DNA of 64,000 bases, taken from contig NZ_FYDX01000012.1 of assembly GCF_900187455.1 (NCBI RefSeq), forward strand, positions 94,402 to 158,401. Direction: 5' to 3'. Position 1 is the stretch's first letter. Each line of letters starts with the position of its first letter. This document shows, one piece after another, positions 20,280 through 29,205 of this stretch. The stretch comes from Pseudomonas sp. Irchel 3E13 (lineage in GTDB: Bacteria > Pseudomonadota > Gammaproteobacteria > Pseudomonadales > Pseudomonadaceae). The notes under the pieces were generated by a model that was given only the letters and a program-made list of their open reading frames with translations, was not told where the DNA came from and searched no databases. The translations under genes and the position numbers were made by a program.

Positions 20280-22142
20280 ATGACGATCGCTAAACACTCG
20301 GTGAACAAATTATGGAAACCCAAGACAGCGCCCCCCCCAATGACTCGTGCTACTGAGCAGCGTAACTTCAACGTCCATCCAGGAATCATCCGGCACCTAA
20401 TCAAAGAGCAGGCCGGCACTCTCGTAAAAGCAGTTACCGAGCTGGTCATGAACAGCGTTGATGCTGGATCCACCCAAATCGACCTGCATTTCCGCAGTGA
20501 CGGAACGTTTACCGTGAAGGACGACGGGAAAGGCTTCCGTAGTCGGGATGAAATCGAAAAGTTCTTCGAGACATTCGGGACACCCCATACCGAAGGTGAC
20601 GCACAATTCGGGCGATTCCGCATTGGCCGGGGCCAAATCATGGCCTTCGCTCATACCACGTGGCGAAGCGGCCAGTTCATCATGGACGTTCGCTTTCTCG
20701 ATGACGGCGCCCCTCTCGGCTACACCCTCGTGGAGACTGACATCGAGCACGCTGGATGCCTGATCGAAGGTGTGATTACTGACGAGTCAGCACTTAAGGA
20801 GCTCCAATCATCAGGACTTCTGAGTGAAAAACACGATGACTGGCATTACTCAGGCCATGATTCTTTCGTCCAATCTACACAATACATAACAATTCCGATT
20901 TACTTAGCTGGGAAGCAGCTGAACACCCCGCCGGACTCATGCACCTGGAGTCAAGAAGATGAATTCGGCTACTACTTGTTCGACTCATCATCAGAACTAA
21001 AGATCTACAACCAAGGTATTTACGCATTATCTACGAAGCGACGAGAGTTCGGTGTTGGCGGAACTTTCGTCTCTAAAGGTCCTATCAAGCTTAACATGGC
21101 ACGCAATAGCTGGCTGTATGGGTGTCCCTACCTAGAGAACATGCGAGCTGTTGGGAAAAAGGCTTTCCGTACCTCCATCAGACAGTCAGCCCAGATGAGC
21201 GACAGAGACCTTGGAGCGCTGGTCTTCAAGATTGCGAGGCAACATCATTCCATCGAACCCGCAGAAGCCGAAATACTGTGTGATATGCGCTTTATTCTCG
21301 ACCTTGCAGGCAAGCGCGTATCCCCGCGCGAATTCTTGTCCAACTCCCGCTTCAGCTTGTATGACGGAAGGTCGAGCCTCATAGCTGAACGTGCTGTTAC
21401 TGAGGGCCGTTTTGCCATTATGGTTCCAAGGATGTTCGACTTGGCAGAACTGGAGTGTAACGAAGATGCAGCGTATGACTTCCTTTGCGTAATTTGTCGG
21501 CTATTCGATGTGTTCATAACAGAAAACTGGGATCGACGCTTTATAAAATTTGAAAAAATAAAAAAGAGCTACGCCGGCACTACAAAGTCGGTTCTTGATG
21601 CTGATCTTTCACCACGCCAACTTGCAGCTCTTCGTGCTCTCAGGTATGTAGCAACGGACATTTCGCGACTGACCAACGACCCCTCCTCACGGGTCAGGAA
21701 AATCTCTGCCGGCCATTCAGATTTCGCCAATGGCTGGACAAATGGGTTCGATTTCATTTGGATCAATGTGACTGCACTGGATGATGCATTTACCAATATT
21801 ACAGGCTTGGTTTCCCTGGCCGTCCATGAGTTTTGCCACCAGGGTGCTAGCTCTCTCGATGAACACGAGCACGGGCTTGAATTCTACAAGCGGTTCCACG
21901 ATGCAACGCGGGATACATTGTTTGGTCGGGTCGTGCGTGAGTGCCACCTCAAGTACATGAAGATTCTCCTAAAGAGCGAAATTGATATCAGCCGGCGGGA
22001 CCGACTCACCGCGCTCGACATGCGCCGGTTAATCGCTAAATCGGATATCGCCAAGGCCCAGGAGGAAATGGCCAGAAAGAAGAAATGGTTGTTGTTAAAG
22101 AACCAGCCCACAACGGGGTCTGGTGATAGCGATGAGTGGTAA
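20280..22142 (+). CDS. GHKL (HSP90/MutL/MORC-type) ATPase fused to an HExxH zincin
   Basis: A 620-residue protein with two enzyme signatures. The N-terminal GHKL ATPase has the N-box in AVTELVMNSVDAGST (Glu54, Asn58, Asp61), the G1 box DDGKGF at 81-86 and the G2 box GRFRIGRGQI at 111-120. Near the C-terminus VSLAVHEFCHQGASS gives His516-Glu517-Phe-Cys-His520, an HExxH metalloprotease motif, with a nearby DEHEHGLEF that may supply a third ligand; the tail is a Lys/Arg-rich helix. ATP-driven N-domain dimerisation could gate proteolysis. No family name is known to me; stand-alone ATPase-protease fusions of this kind on mobile elements are often defence-related, which is inference only. The ATG at 20280 has a poor ribosome site; an ATG at 20340 would still keep the ATPase. 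Confidence 0.85.
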   Translation: MTIAKHSVNKLWKPKTAPPPMTRATEQRNFNVHPGIIRHLIKEQAGTLVKAVTELVMNSVDAGSTQIDLHFRSDGTFTVKDDGKGFRSRDEIEKFFETFGTPHTEGDAQFGRFRIGRGQIMAFAHTTWRSGQFIMDVRFLDDGAPLGYTLVETDIEHAGCLIEGVITDESALKELQSSGLLSEKHDDWHYSGHDSFVQSTQYITIPIYLAGKQLNTPPDSCTWSQEDEFGYYLFDSSSELKIYNQGIYALSTKRREFGVGGTFVSKGPIKLNMARNSWLYGCPYLENMRAVGKKAFRTSIRQSAQMSDRDLGALVFKIARQHHSIEPAEAEILCDMRFILDLAGKRVSPREFLSNSRFSLYDGRSSLIAERAVTEGRFAIMVPRMFDLAELECNEDAAYDFLCVICRLFDVFITENWDRRFIKFEKIKKSYAGTTKSVLDADLSPRQLAALRALRYVATDISRLTNDPSSRVRKISAGHSDFANGWTNGFDFIWINVTALDDAFTNITGLVSLAVHEFCHQGASSLDEHEHGLEFYKRFHDATRDTLFGRVVRECHLKYMKILLKSEIDISRRDRLTALDMRRLIAKSDIAKAQEEMARKKKWLLLKNQPTTGSGDSDEW

Positions 22143-22227
22143 TGATGGGTGAAGCCGACGTAGAACAAAAATCAGTCATAGCTGTCCACCCACGAGCACG
22201 TAGGGTGGACTTATACGTCGGAGCGTT

Positions 22228-22974
22228 TCATTGGATTTCACCCGGGTGTGTCGCCCCCAGGCAAAACCGCTTGAGCACCTGAGGTACACCGCTACTCGCC
22301 AGCTGAACATACCCAAATGGTCCTCCACGCAGCCCTTCATCGCCAGCGTGAGAGAGATCGACACCCAGCTTTGCACCCACCCCTACCCAGCCGGTCAGGG
22401 GTCCACAAATCGACTCCACCGTGAATACCGAGCCTTCCACAGAGCATGAGGCGCGACAGTAAGAGTCGATGTGCCATTTGCCTCGAACACCTGCAACCAC
22501 GGCAAAGTGAACCATGGCCCCGACTACTAGCAGATACCCTCGCGCCTCATACCCTGGATACCCAGAGGTATCAATCCCGAAGGACCAGCAACGGCCACTA
22601 GCGTCCACAGGCAGGTCCTGGTGCACCAATCCGTGCATGATCCAGTCGTTTGTGTGATCGCACAGGGGCGGGGCCTCATGCGCCCACAAATACGTACACC
22701 TTGACTTGAAGTCCGCACGTTTGAACCTGTTATCGAAGGTCGAAATGGCCCACTGTCCAACTCCCTGCATAACCAAGAGCCACCCAAAAAGCAGTACCAG
22801 CCCCGCAATGGCCATGACCACAGGAAATGCCGGCGCCAGCATTTGGCACAACATGTAGACAAGCGTGGTCAGGCCAATAATGGTGAACCCTAGCTTCACG
22901 CTCTTAGCCAGGCTGACAAGGTGATCCTTCAAAAGCAGTACCTCTTGTTCTGTACAGTTGAATCCAGCGAGCAC
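22228..22974 (-). CDS. Hypothetical membrane protein
   Basis: A 248-residue protein with two adjacent hydrophobic helices near residues 28-72 and a large, Cys- and Gly-rich C-terminal domain of unknown fold (CTYLWAHEAPPLCDHTNDW, DASGRCWSFGIDTSGYPG). The starting GTG at 22974 lies inside the end of the Sel1-repeat gene, so the two overlap by about 70 nt and are likely co-translated. Confidence 0.7.
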   Translation of the reverse strand: MLAGFNCTEQEVLLLKDHLVSLAKSVKLGFTIIGLTTLVYMLCQMLAPAFPVVMAIAGLVLLFGWLLVMQGVGQWAISTFDNRFKRADFKSRCTYLWAHEAPPLCDHTNDWIMHGLVHQDLPVDASGRCWSFGIDTSGYPGYEARGYLLVVGAMVHFAVVAGVRGKWHIDSYCRASCSVEGSVFTVESICGPLTGWVGVGAKLGVDLSHAGDEGLRGGPFGYVQLASSGVPQVLKRFCLGATHPGEIQ

Positions 22975-23431
22975 CGTCCTGTATACCCTCAGTCAAGTCA
23001 CTCCCAGCAGCCGCCAGGCGCACCAACTGGGCAACAACATCCGCGTTCCCCTCGCCATCGACGTACTGCGCGACCTTTGCCCACTTGGCCGCCTCCTCCA
23101 GTGCCTCGACACTCGCAGGATTGGTTGCTATCGCTACAGCTAGGTCAGCCGCGGAGCTGGGTGCCCCACTCTCCGCACCGAATCGCAAAAAGGGCTTCGC
23201 CTTCTCTACATCGCGCTCAAAGAGTCCGTTCCCTAACAGGTAGAATCGCCCGACCTTTGCAGCGGCTATAGGGTTACCGCTGCAAGCCATTTGCTTCAGC
23301 TCGGCCAGCGCTACGCCGGCGGCATCCAGATCGCCTTGCGAGACGGCATCAGCGATTCCAGCTTCGAGCGAAACCGGATCACTTGCTGTAACGGACATCG
23401 AAAGCAGCATCAGAAGGACTGCAAACCGCAT
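22904..23431 (-). CDS. Periplasmic Sel1-like repeat protein
   Basis: A 175-residue protein with a Sec signal (MRFAVLLMLLSMSVTA, cleavage before SDPVSLEAG) and helical pairs of the Sel1/TPR type, for example AAAKVGRFYLLGNGLFERDV followed by KAKPFLRFGAESGAPSSAADLA. Sel1 proteins usually act as adaptors for protein complexes. The ATG at 23431 gives the signal peptide; a longer frame to 23524 would bury it. It forms an overlapping pair with the downstream membrane protein. Confidence 0.78.
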   Translation of the reverse strand: MRFAVLLMLLSMSVTASDPVSLEAGIADAVSQGDLDAAGVALAELKQMACSGNPIAAAKVGRFYLLGNGLFERDVEKAKPFLRFGAESGAPSSAADLAVAIATNPASVEALEEAAKWAKVAQYVDGEGNADVVAQLVRLAAAGSDLTEGIQDGARWIQLYRTRGTAFEGSPCQPG

Positions 23432-23622
23432 GGATGGCACTCGCTGTGAAGTTCTGACGAATATAGGGAGTACCTGTACTGATAGGTCAGCAAATAGCCC
23501 CCTGGGCAGGGGCGAACTGATCACGGCTTTAGCGGGGACACAGATTTATCTCGCTCTACCACCTTCTGAAATGGAACCGGGGCCCTGAGCTCCATGGCAA
23601 CCAGGGTGACAGAGCACACGAC

Positions 23623-24510
23623 TCACTCAGAGCCTGATAATTCGCCCTCTACGGCCGGCTTCAGATCGTGTGCGGCAGACCTTCGTTGACCATCGCTGGG
23701 CGATCGCACGCGCCTGAGCAACGCCACGCATGCAGCGGGCAGGACCAAAAGAACTACCAGCCCTGCGACAGCCGTGACCGTGACCAGGGTCACCGCGTAG
23801 ATGAACCACTCCAGCGCTACCATTCCCCAGTGAGTCGAAGTCGACTGAACTACTGACAAGACAGTGTTCATGCTGCTTGGGAGATGGTCACCCAAGTCCA
23901 TCGTGGAAAGGAAACTGACTCCCAGCGCTCCTGCCAGAAGGACCAGTCCTCCCCTGAGGGCTAAGCGGATATCAGCCCATGAGGGAATGCAATGCATGGC
24001 GATGACAAGAGCTGCCACGCTCCACAGGAAGCCCTGTCCATCAGCAAGGAAGTTACCCACCACCAGGATCCAGGCCCCCGCTACTCCCTCGAGGACTACA
24101 GAGCTGCCATTCCCCCAAGTCGACCACGGGGCAAGGGCCTGCGGTGAGGGGAACACGAACTCGAACAAAGCGAAGGCCGCGAACATTGGGGCTACTCCCT
24201 GCACTACCAGTCCAACTGCGTGAATGATCGATGCAGGCCGATAGGCAAACTCCACGTATCCGAGTCGGCCACTGGCCGGGTCGGGCGAATAGAGCCGAAG
24301 CTTGGTTATTTTCAAACCGAACGCCAAGCACGCTAGCACGTGTCCAAGCTCATGTACGGGGGTACCGAGCAAACCTGTGATCGCATAAAACCGGAATAAG
24401 TTGCGCACCAGGGTTCGTACCAACCTGTCGATGATCAGGATGGACAGCGGTGGTATCAGAAAGGCGTAGGCCAGGTACAGTGCGACCTGCCAGTTGGACT
24501 CGTTGAACAT
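23623..24510 (-). CDS. M50-like (site-2 protease type) membrane metalloprotease
   Basis: A 295-residue polytopic protein with the zinc-protease motif His53-Glu-Leu-Gly-His57 in TPVHELGHVLACLAFGLKITKL, placed inside a hydrophobic segment as in M50 site-2 proteases. At least five further hydrophobic stretches follow. A later NPDG-type third ligand motif is not obvious (VGNFLADGQGFLW, with Asp, is the best candidate), so activity is likely but unproved. Polar C-terminal tail. Substrate unknown; M50 proteases cut membrane-bound regulators. Confidence 0.78.
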   Translation of the reverse strand: MFNESNWQVALYLAYAFLIPPLSILIIDRLVRTLVRNLFRFYAITGLLGTPVHELGHVLACLAFGLKITKLRLYSPDPASGRLGYVEFAYRPASIIHAVGLVVQGVAPMFAAFALFEFVFPSPQALAPWSTWGNGSSVVLEGVAGAWILVVGNFLADGQGFLWSVAALVIAMHCIPSWADIRLALRGGLVLLAGALGVSFLSTMDLGDHLPSSMNTVLSVVQSTSTHWGMVALEWFIYAVTLVTVTAVAGLVVLLVLPAACVALLRRVRSPSDGQRRSAAHDLKPAVEGELSGSE

Positions 24511-24684
24511 TCTGGGCTCACAGATATTTGACTAGCTTGATTCTGGGCACTGGTGGCGAGGCGCGGTTGGCTAATCGACCCTGGGTCGGGCACTGGCAAG
24601 CACGGCCCCTCATATGGCTCGGTCTCAGCCCATCAGCTTAGGGCGGCTTGGTAGATTGTCCGGATTGAACCTAGGGGATCGGCC

Positions 24685-26154
24685 GTGGACATTAACTGGA
24701 CATCGGAACAACTGGTGTTTCTCGACTGCACGGCGCCACTTATCCGGCTCCGCGCGTTTGCAGGCGCATCCAAAACGACGTCTCTGGAAGGCTACTCACG
24801 GCGATACCCAAAGCTGCGCTTCCTTTACCTGGCGTACAACAAGTCGATTCGTGATGAGGCAAAGAACCGATTCCCAAGCAATGTCTTCTGCGCAACGACC
24901 CACCAGCTCGCATACAGAAGCTACAGAGCGAAGTTCGAACACAAGCTTGAGGGGGCACTTCGCCTGGGAGACATGGCTAAGGTTCTGGAAACGAACGACT
25001 GGACCCTTGTACGAGCTGTTGTCGACATGGTCAGCAACTTTCTCTGCAGCCCCCTTGATGTCTTCCATGAGAGCCACATTCCCATCATCAATCGCAAGCC
25101 CGGGTCGCAGATGCCGCCGAGCTTCCTAGAGGTCCTCTTCAAGATGGCCGAGGACCTCTGGGCCCGAATGATCGACCCTGAGGACAGCTCTGTACCGATT
25201 TTGCACGACGGTTATTTGAAGTTGTATCTACTCAGCAAGCCAGACCTCAGTAGGCAATACGACGTCATCCTTGCGGATGAAGCTCAAGATCTGAACGGTT
25301 TGACTCTTGAGCTCATCAAGATGCAGAGCTGCAGGAAAATTTTCGTTGGTGACCGGCACCAAGTGCTCTATCGCTTCAGGGGTGCAGACAACGCGCTCGA
25401 TGACCCAGAACTTAATGATGCTGTTGACCTGAACCTGACCAGGTCGTTCCGGTTCGGCCCGGCTACTGCCTCCCTGGCCAACATGATCCTGAGCTTCAAG
25501 GGCGAAACTCTGAAGGTCGTTGGAGCTGGTGCACGCACCAAAATCAAGACAGCGCTCGACAGTACAGCCAAGCGTCCAGCATTACTTCATAGGACTGTCA
25601 TGGGGGTCATTACTTCGGCCCTGGACTTCACCGCGGCCGGCCGAAAAGTGTACTGGGTCGGTGGGATTGATGGTTACCAGATCTCGAATATCGAGGACCT
25701 CTACTGGTTCAGTGAAGGTCAGTCCCAGAAGGTCAAAAACAAAAGATTGCTCAAGGAGTTCAACGACTGGGATCAGTACTTGGCCATCGCCGAGGAGACG
25801 AAAGACCGCGAAATGGTCAGGGCTATCAAAATCATCACTGGATCTGATGACCTTGAGGGCAAACTTCGGCAGATGCGTGCGATGACCGTGAAAGACGAGA
25901 GCCTGGCAGACATTACTCTGGCGACGGCACACCGTTCAAAAGGCCTGGAGTGGGACAACGTCGCGCTGATGGACGACTTCCCCGATCCATTAGATCCCCT
26001 GATGGACCATGGATCTCGGGAGGACGAGCTAGCGCTTTTGTACGTAGCGACAACCCGTGCCCGTCACCAGTTGGCCGTCAACCAGGTGGTTATCGGCCTG
26101 ATGCGCGAATGTACCTACAGGCAGAGATTAGCGGCCAGCCAATCACAGGCCTGA
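24685..26154 (+). CDS. FBH1/UvrD-like superfamily 1 helicase
   Basis: A 489-residue protein with SF1A helicase motifs in order: a modified Walker A in RAFAGASKTTSL (Lys30 kept, Gly replaced by Ser29), motif Ia near RFLYLAYNKSIRDEA and FPSNVFCATTH, Walker B VILADEAQDLNG, motif III/IV region DRHQVLYRFRGADNAL, motif V TLATAHRSKGLEWDNV and motif VI LALLYVATTRARHQL. The RFLYLAYNKSI...FPSNVFCATTH pattern is especially close to FBH1-type helicases, which dismantle recombination intermediates. The start is GTG with GGGGAT 7 nt upstream. It stands alone between minus-strand genes. Confidence 0.88.
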   Translation: MDINWTSEQLVFLDCTAPLIRLRAFAGASKTTSLEGYSRRYPKLRFLYLAYNKSIRDEAKNRFPSNVFCATTHQLAYRSYRAKFEHKLEGALRLGDMAKVLETNDWTLVRAVVDMVSNFLCSPLDVFHESHIPIINRKPGSQMPPSFLEVLFKMAEDLWARMIDPEDSSVPILHDGYLKLYLLSKPDLSRQYDVILADEAQDLNGLTLELIKMQSCRKIFVGDRHQVLYRFRGADNALDDPELNDAVDLNLTRSFRFGPATASLANMILSFKGETLKVVGAGARTKIKTALDSTAKRPALLHRTVMGVITSALDFTAAGRKVYWVGGIDGYQISNIEDLYWFSEGQSQKVKNKRLLKEFNDWDQYLAIAEETKDREMVRAIKIITGSDDLEGKLRQMRAMTVKDESLADITLATAHRSKGLEWDNVALMDDFPDPLDPLMDHGSREDELALLYVATTRARHQLAVNQVVIGLMRECTYRQRLAASQSQA

Positions 26155-26165
26155 CCACTCCGATT

Positions 26166-26732
26166 TCACATCGCCCGGCGTAGCGGCACCAAGTGCTCGG
26201 GCGGGGCTCCACAGCGCTTGCACAGCGACTCGTAGCTTGCGCCGTATCCCAGGCTCGACATAGTACAAAGTACTTCGATCGTCGAGTTCAGCGTGGCCAA
26301 ACAGAGGTCGTGGCTATGTGGGACCAAACGAAAACCGCGGGCCTTCAGTTCTGCCTCGAGCCCGCCCCAACTGGTTGAGGTTTTGGTCAGCACCAACAGC
26401 TCGTTTTTTTGCAGATCCGTCAGCTCGCCTTTCAGCGGAGGTAGCGTACGAAGGTTCTCACGTGGATCGCGCTGGAGCGCTGTGACAACGTTCGAAGCCT
26501 TCCTCCAAAGCCACAGAAGTGCAACCGCGAGGGCGTACAGACCCCAAATGAACGAGACGGCGATCCCAAAGCCACGTATAGCCTTAGCTGGCCATTGTAC
26601 CCCGTGATGCAACAGCGCCGTAGGCAGCAGCCCCGCAACGGTGGCGTAGACAATGGCGGCGATTACCAGGTGGAGAAGAACCCGAATCCCCAGACCGAGC
26701 ACTTGAGGGTTCGACGATGGAGCGTTCTTCAT
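26166..26732 (-). CDS. Hypothetical inner-membrane protein
   Basis: A 188-residue protein with two or three hydrophobic helices in the first 85 residues (LLHLVIAAIVYATVAGLL and VSFIWGLYALAVALLWLW) and a soluble C-terminal domain ending with a CKRC pair. GGAG precedes the ATG at 26732 by 7 nt; a longer frame upstream runs into the terminator at 26797-26828 and is rejected. It converges with the helicase gene with an 11-nt gap. Confidence 0.7.
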   Translation of the reverse strand: MKNAPSSNPQVLGLGIRVLLHLVIAAIVYATVAGLLPTALLHHGVQWPAKAIRGFGIAVSFIWGLYALAVALLWLWRKASNVVTALQRDPRENLRTLPPLKGELTDLQKNELLVLTKTSTSWGGLEAELKARGFRLVPHSHDLCLATLNSTIEVLCTMSSLGYGASYESLCKRCGAPPEHLVPLRRAM

Positions 26733-26796
26733 AGCTGAGCTCCAGTTCCCAGGATCGCGATGATGCATTGATGGACCATGAACCTCTCCTAACAAA

Positions 26797-26828
26797 ATGG
26801 CCCTCCCAGGTACACCTGAGAGAGCCAT
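26797..26828 (-). terminator. Terminator after the second Dsb-like gene
   Basis: A 15-bp stem with one G-T pair per side region (ATGGCCCTCCCAGGT against ACCTGAGAGAGCCAT) and a short loop, followed on the minus strand by TTTTG. It lies between the Dsb-like gene and the downstream membrane protein gene. Confidence 0.7.
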
Positions 26829-26857
26829 ACGGACGCCCCGGAATCAGATCTACCGCC

Positions 26858-27766
26858 CTAATTGCTGTCTTCCGCCAAAGGCTTTTCCTCTTCCACCGCT
26901 GCACCATTCTGAGCGCCGAAGCCCAGAACTTTTTCGGTCACCACCGCACCACCGTCGACCTGTTCGCCGCTCTGTTTCTGTTCTTCGGCTTGAGCGTCTG
27001 CTCGTTCGCTGACCATCATTCTCTTCATGATGGTGATGAAGGCGCTCGCTGGCTGGGCGCCCTTCACGAACTCCTTCTCCCCGGTGAGGTTGTCGATGAC
27101 CATCGTTGCGGGCGTACCCGTCGCGCCGATCTTCTCGCCCATCAGCATGTGCTCGTTGATGCGATCTTTGTGTCGTTCGCTAGCCATGCACTCGGTGAAC
27201 TTGGCCTTGTCCCCTCCCAGGCGTTTTGCGACTTCCGGCAAGTCCTTCACGCCACCACCGTTGCCCGCCGAGAGCTCGAATACTTGGTCGATGAACACCC
27301 AGAAGCCCTTGTTACCCTTCTGTTCTGCAAAGCATTCGGAGGCCTTCGCCTCGTCGTGCGCGGCCGGGTTATGGAACTGCAATGGGAGGTGGCGCCACTG
27401 CCAATTCACCGCACCGTTCGAACGATCAACAATTTCCTTCATTGTTGGATGGAGGCGTTTGCAGAACGGGCACTCCATGTCAGAAAACTCGACCAGGGTG
27501 AAACGCGCTTTCAGATCGCCATAGACCCGGGCGTCGTTTGGCACTTTGTCGACCGCGTTGGGGAACCGGCTGAACTGTGCATTCGCGTAGGCGTCGATCT
27601 CCTTCTGCTCACGCTGCTCGAGCACATCGTCGACTGCGGCCGCGACCTTGTCATCGAAGTAGTGGCCACCATGCCAGGCGTTGAATGCAGCGAACCCAGC
27701 GACGGTCACTACCTGCGAAAAGAAAACGGAAAGGGCGATCGTCTTCGTGGTCTTGAAGTTGAGCAT
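26858..27766 (-). CDS. DsbA-family thiol:disulfide oxidoreductase (copy 2)
   Basis: A 302-residue protein with an N-terminal membrane/signal helix (ALSVFFSQVVTVAGFAAF), a helical spacer and a DsbA-like domain with Cys99-Pro-Phe-Cys102 in FSDMECPFCKRLH. The cis-proline segment is ATGTPATMV. A Glu/Gln-rich C-terminal tail follows. The C-x-x-C and spacer architecture is the same as the transfer-operon protein at 6336-7148, but the sequences are distant, so this is likely an ancient paralogue. It may act on pilus or surface proteins. AGGAAC lies 8 nt before ATG; a GGGGC inverted repeat lies 60-76 nt upstream. Confidence 0.88.
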   Translation of the reverse strand: MLNFKTTKTIALSVFFSQVVTVAGFAAFNAWHGGHYFDDKVAAAVDDVLEQREQKEIDAYANAQFSRFPNAVDKVPNDARVYGDLKARFTLVEFSDMECPFCKRLHPTMKEIVDRSNGAVNWQWRHLPLQFHNPAAHDEAKASECFAEQKGNKGFWVFIDQVFELSAGNGGGVKDLPEVAKRLGGDKAKFTECMASERHKDRINEHMLMGEKIGATGTPATMVIDNLTGEKEFVKGAQPASAFITIMKRMMVSERADAQAEEQKQSGEQVDGGAVVTEKVLGFGAQNGAAVEEEKPLAEDSN

Positions 27767-27824
27767 TGGCTGTTCCTGCTGTGGTATCTAGTGCAAGGAA
27801 CGATACGCAGCGAGGGAAGTGGTA

Positions 27825-27842
27825 AGGGGCCAATCAGCCCCT
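27825..27842. repeat. Inverted repeat AGGGGC-CAATCA-GCCCCT
   Basis: A 6-bp GC-rich inverted repeat between the second Dsb-like gene and the preceding hypothetical gene. It contains the AGGGGCTGATT half-site that also occurs at a similar distance before other genes. Confidence 0.5.
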
Positions 27843-27855
27843 CAAAGTGGCTCGG

Positions 27856-28458
27856 TTACCGAGAGGCAACCAGTGTAAGTGGACCAACAGCAGGGTGCGC
27901 CGGGGCAAAAAGCTGGGCGGCCTGACGCGCGGATTGTTGGGTGGCGATCAGATCACCGCGGCTGGCGAGAACACATGCCTGGAGTGGCCCCATAACCCCA
28001 CGGCTAAACGCGGAAGAATCTTCGGCTTTGTAACGAGTAACCAACTGAAAGAGGGGCGAAGTCTTCCAGGCCTCACCCGGCAAGCCCTGTGCCTTGGCGC
28101 TTATAAGTGACAGTCGTTGATCGATGGATAGAAGGGGCGAGAGGGCGTCCATCAGCTCGATCAACCGGTGACCATAAGCTGCGAGCGTTGCTGCAAGGTT
28201 TTTCATCCGCCCCGCGCAGAAGCGGCTTTGCGTCAAATGGCTGTGGTAGATGTAGATCTCATCCCTGGGAAGGCCCTGCCCTTTCCCCTTCGCGTCGAGA
28301 ATGCCCATCGCACGCTCAGCGGCGCGGAGCTTCTGACGCTCGTCCAGGAACAACTGAAGTACGCAGCGTGCCTCTTTGCGCATCAGCAGAAATTCCGCGT
28401 TGAGATCTGAGTATTCTTTCAAATGAATGGTCCCGTGGTCTAGCCGTGAAATTGTCAT
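27856..28458 (-). CDS. Hypothetical protein
   Basis: A 200-residue soluble, helix-rich protein with no motif I recognise. It is mostly Leu/Ala/Arg with a run of charged residues in the first 60 and no signal peptide or membrane segment. GAGG lies 7 nt before the ATG at 28458, so that start is preferred over a TTG two codons upstream. Confidence 0.7.
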   Translation of the reverse strand: MTISRLDHGTIHLKEYSDLNAEFLLMRKEARCVLQLFLDERQKLRAAERAMGILDAKGKGQGLPRDEIYIYHSHLTQSRFCAGRMKNLAATLAAYGHRLIELMDALSPLLSIDQRLSLISAKAQGLPGEAWKTSPLFQLVTRYKAEDSSAFSRGVMGPLQACVLASRGDLIATQQSARQAAQLFAPAHPAVGPLTLVASR

Positions 28459-28568
28459 TATCAACCTCTTGCGAACTGTGCCTGGGCGAGTTTGCCCCTT
28501 TGTTGTGGACTGATGGCTACGCGAATTTCGAGCTGTGCGAAGCCATCATGGGGTATGAAGCTATTGGG

Positions 28569-28976
28569 TCAGTTCGCGCATCGCGCGTGATGTCGTTCGC
28601 GCGATTCACGCCGCTCCTGCTCCTCCACGCAAAGCCTGGCGCTGGGGAGCACTAGCAGCCGCTGCAGACCGATTTGAGCCCCTGATTCGCAATACCCGTA
28701 GGATTGATCCTGGATCCGGTTCAGCGCCTCTGAAAGTTCAGCAAGAGCCTTCGAGTCCCTATTGATTGAGCTGGTTACTTTTTGCCGCTGCTCTTCAATC
28801 GTCGCGGCGTCGCCGGGGTCAGGCACAGTTTCCAAACGCTCAAGCTCAAATCGGCTTTCTCCAATTCGCATCCGCAGTTCACTGATCTGTACATTGATTA
28901 GATCTCGGAAGAACTGCAGCTGCACTTCTGACATGTAGTCGTCAGAACTCATCGATAGAAGGTCTTTTTTGTTCAC
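28569..28976 (-). CDS. dksA: DksA2-like RNA polymerase-binding protein lacking a complete zinc site
   Basis: DksA proteins enter the RNA polymerase secondary channel and, with ppGpp, reprogramme transcription. The 135-residue protein has the typical start (YMSEVQLQFFRDLINVQISEL), a coiled-coil region with the DPGDAAT tip (Asp residues near 53-56) and the C-terminal globular part QSYGYCESGAQIGLQRLLVLP and LCVEEQERRE. Classical DksA has four zinc-binding Cys in C-x2-C pairs; here only Cys96 and Cys116 remain, the second of each pair being replaced, as in Pseudomonas DksA2, which folds without zinc. A mobile-element copy could adjust host rRNA or virulence transcription under zinc limitation. 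It lies downstream of a TTGCAT-type promoter. Confidence 0.85.
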   Translation of the reverse strand: MNKKDLLSMSSDDYMSEVQLQFFRDLINVQISELRMRIGESRFELERLETVPDPGDAATIEEQRQKVTSSINRDSKALAELSEALNRIQDQSYGYCESGAQIGLQRLLVLPSARLCVEEQERRESRERHHARCAN

Positions 28977-29012
28977 GACATAGGGTCCCAGAGTGATTAT
29001 TTCTTCACCTGG

Positions 29013-29039
29013 ATGATGCCCCGACTTTCAGATATGCAA
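29013..29039 (-). promoter_or_regulatory. Promoter-like TTGCAT-N15-CATCAT before the DksA-like gene
   Basis: TTGCATATCTG begins a 27-bp segment almost identical to 31683-31709, where TTGCAT, 15 nt and CATCAT also occur. The -10 is weak, so activity might need an activator. An AGGGGC motif sits about 80 nt upstream of the ATG. Confidence 0.45.
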
Positions 29040-29205
29040 CCCTCTATCCAGCCCCTAAAGGCGGGCGACCCATAGCAGTAGATGACTGCCAAGGACAGCA
29101 CCATAGAATCGAGAAGGTAGGAACCGTTGCTATGTGAAGGACCAGGACTGCCTGGCAAGCGAGAAGAATCTTTTGCATGCAGCGCTGAAGTTGGCCGGCA
29201 ACAAA

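Noticed and set aside
26768..27925. 385-codon plus-strand frame over the second Dsb-like gene
   Set aside because: Antisense shadow; the minus-strand gene has CPFC and cis-Pro motifs and a ribosome site.
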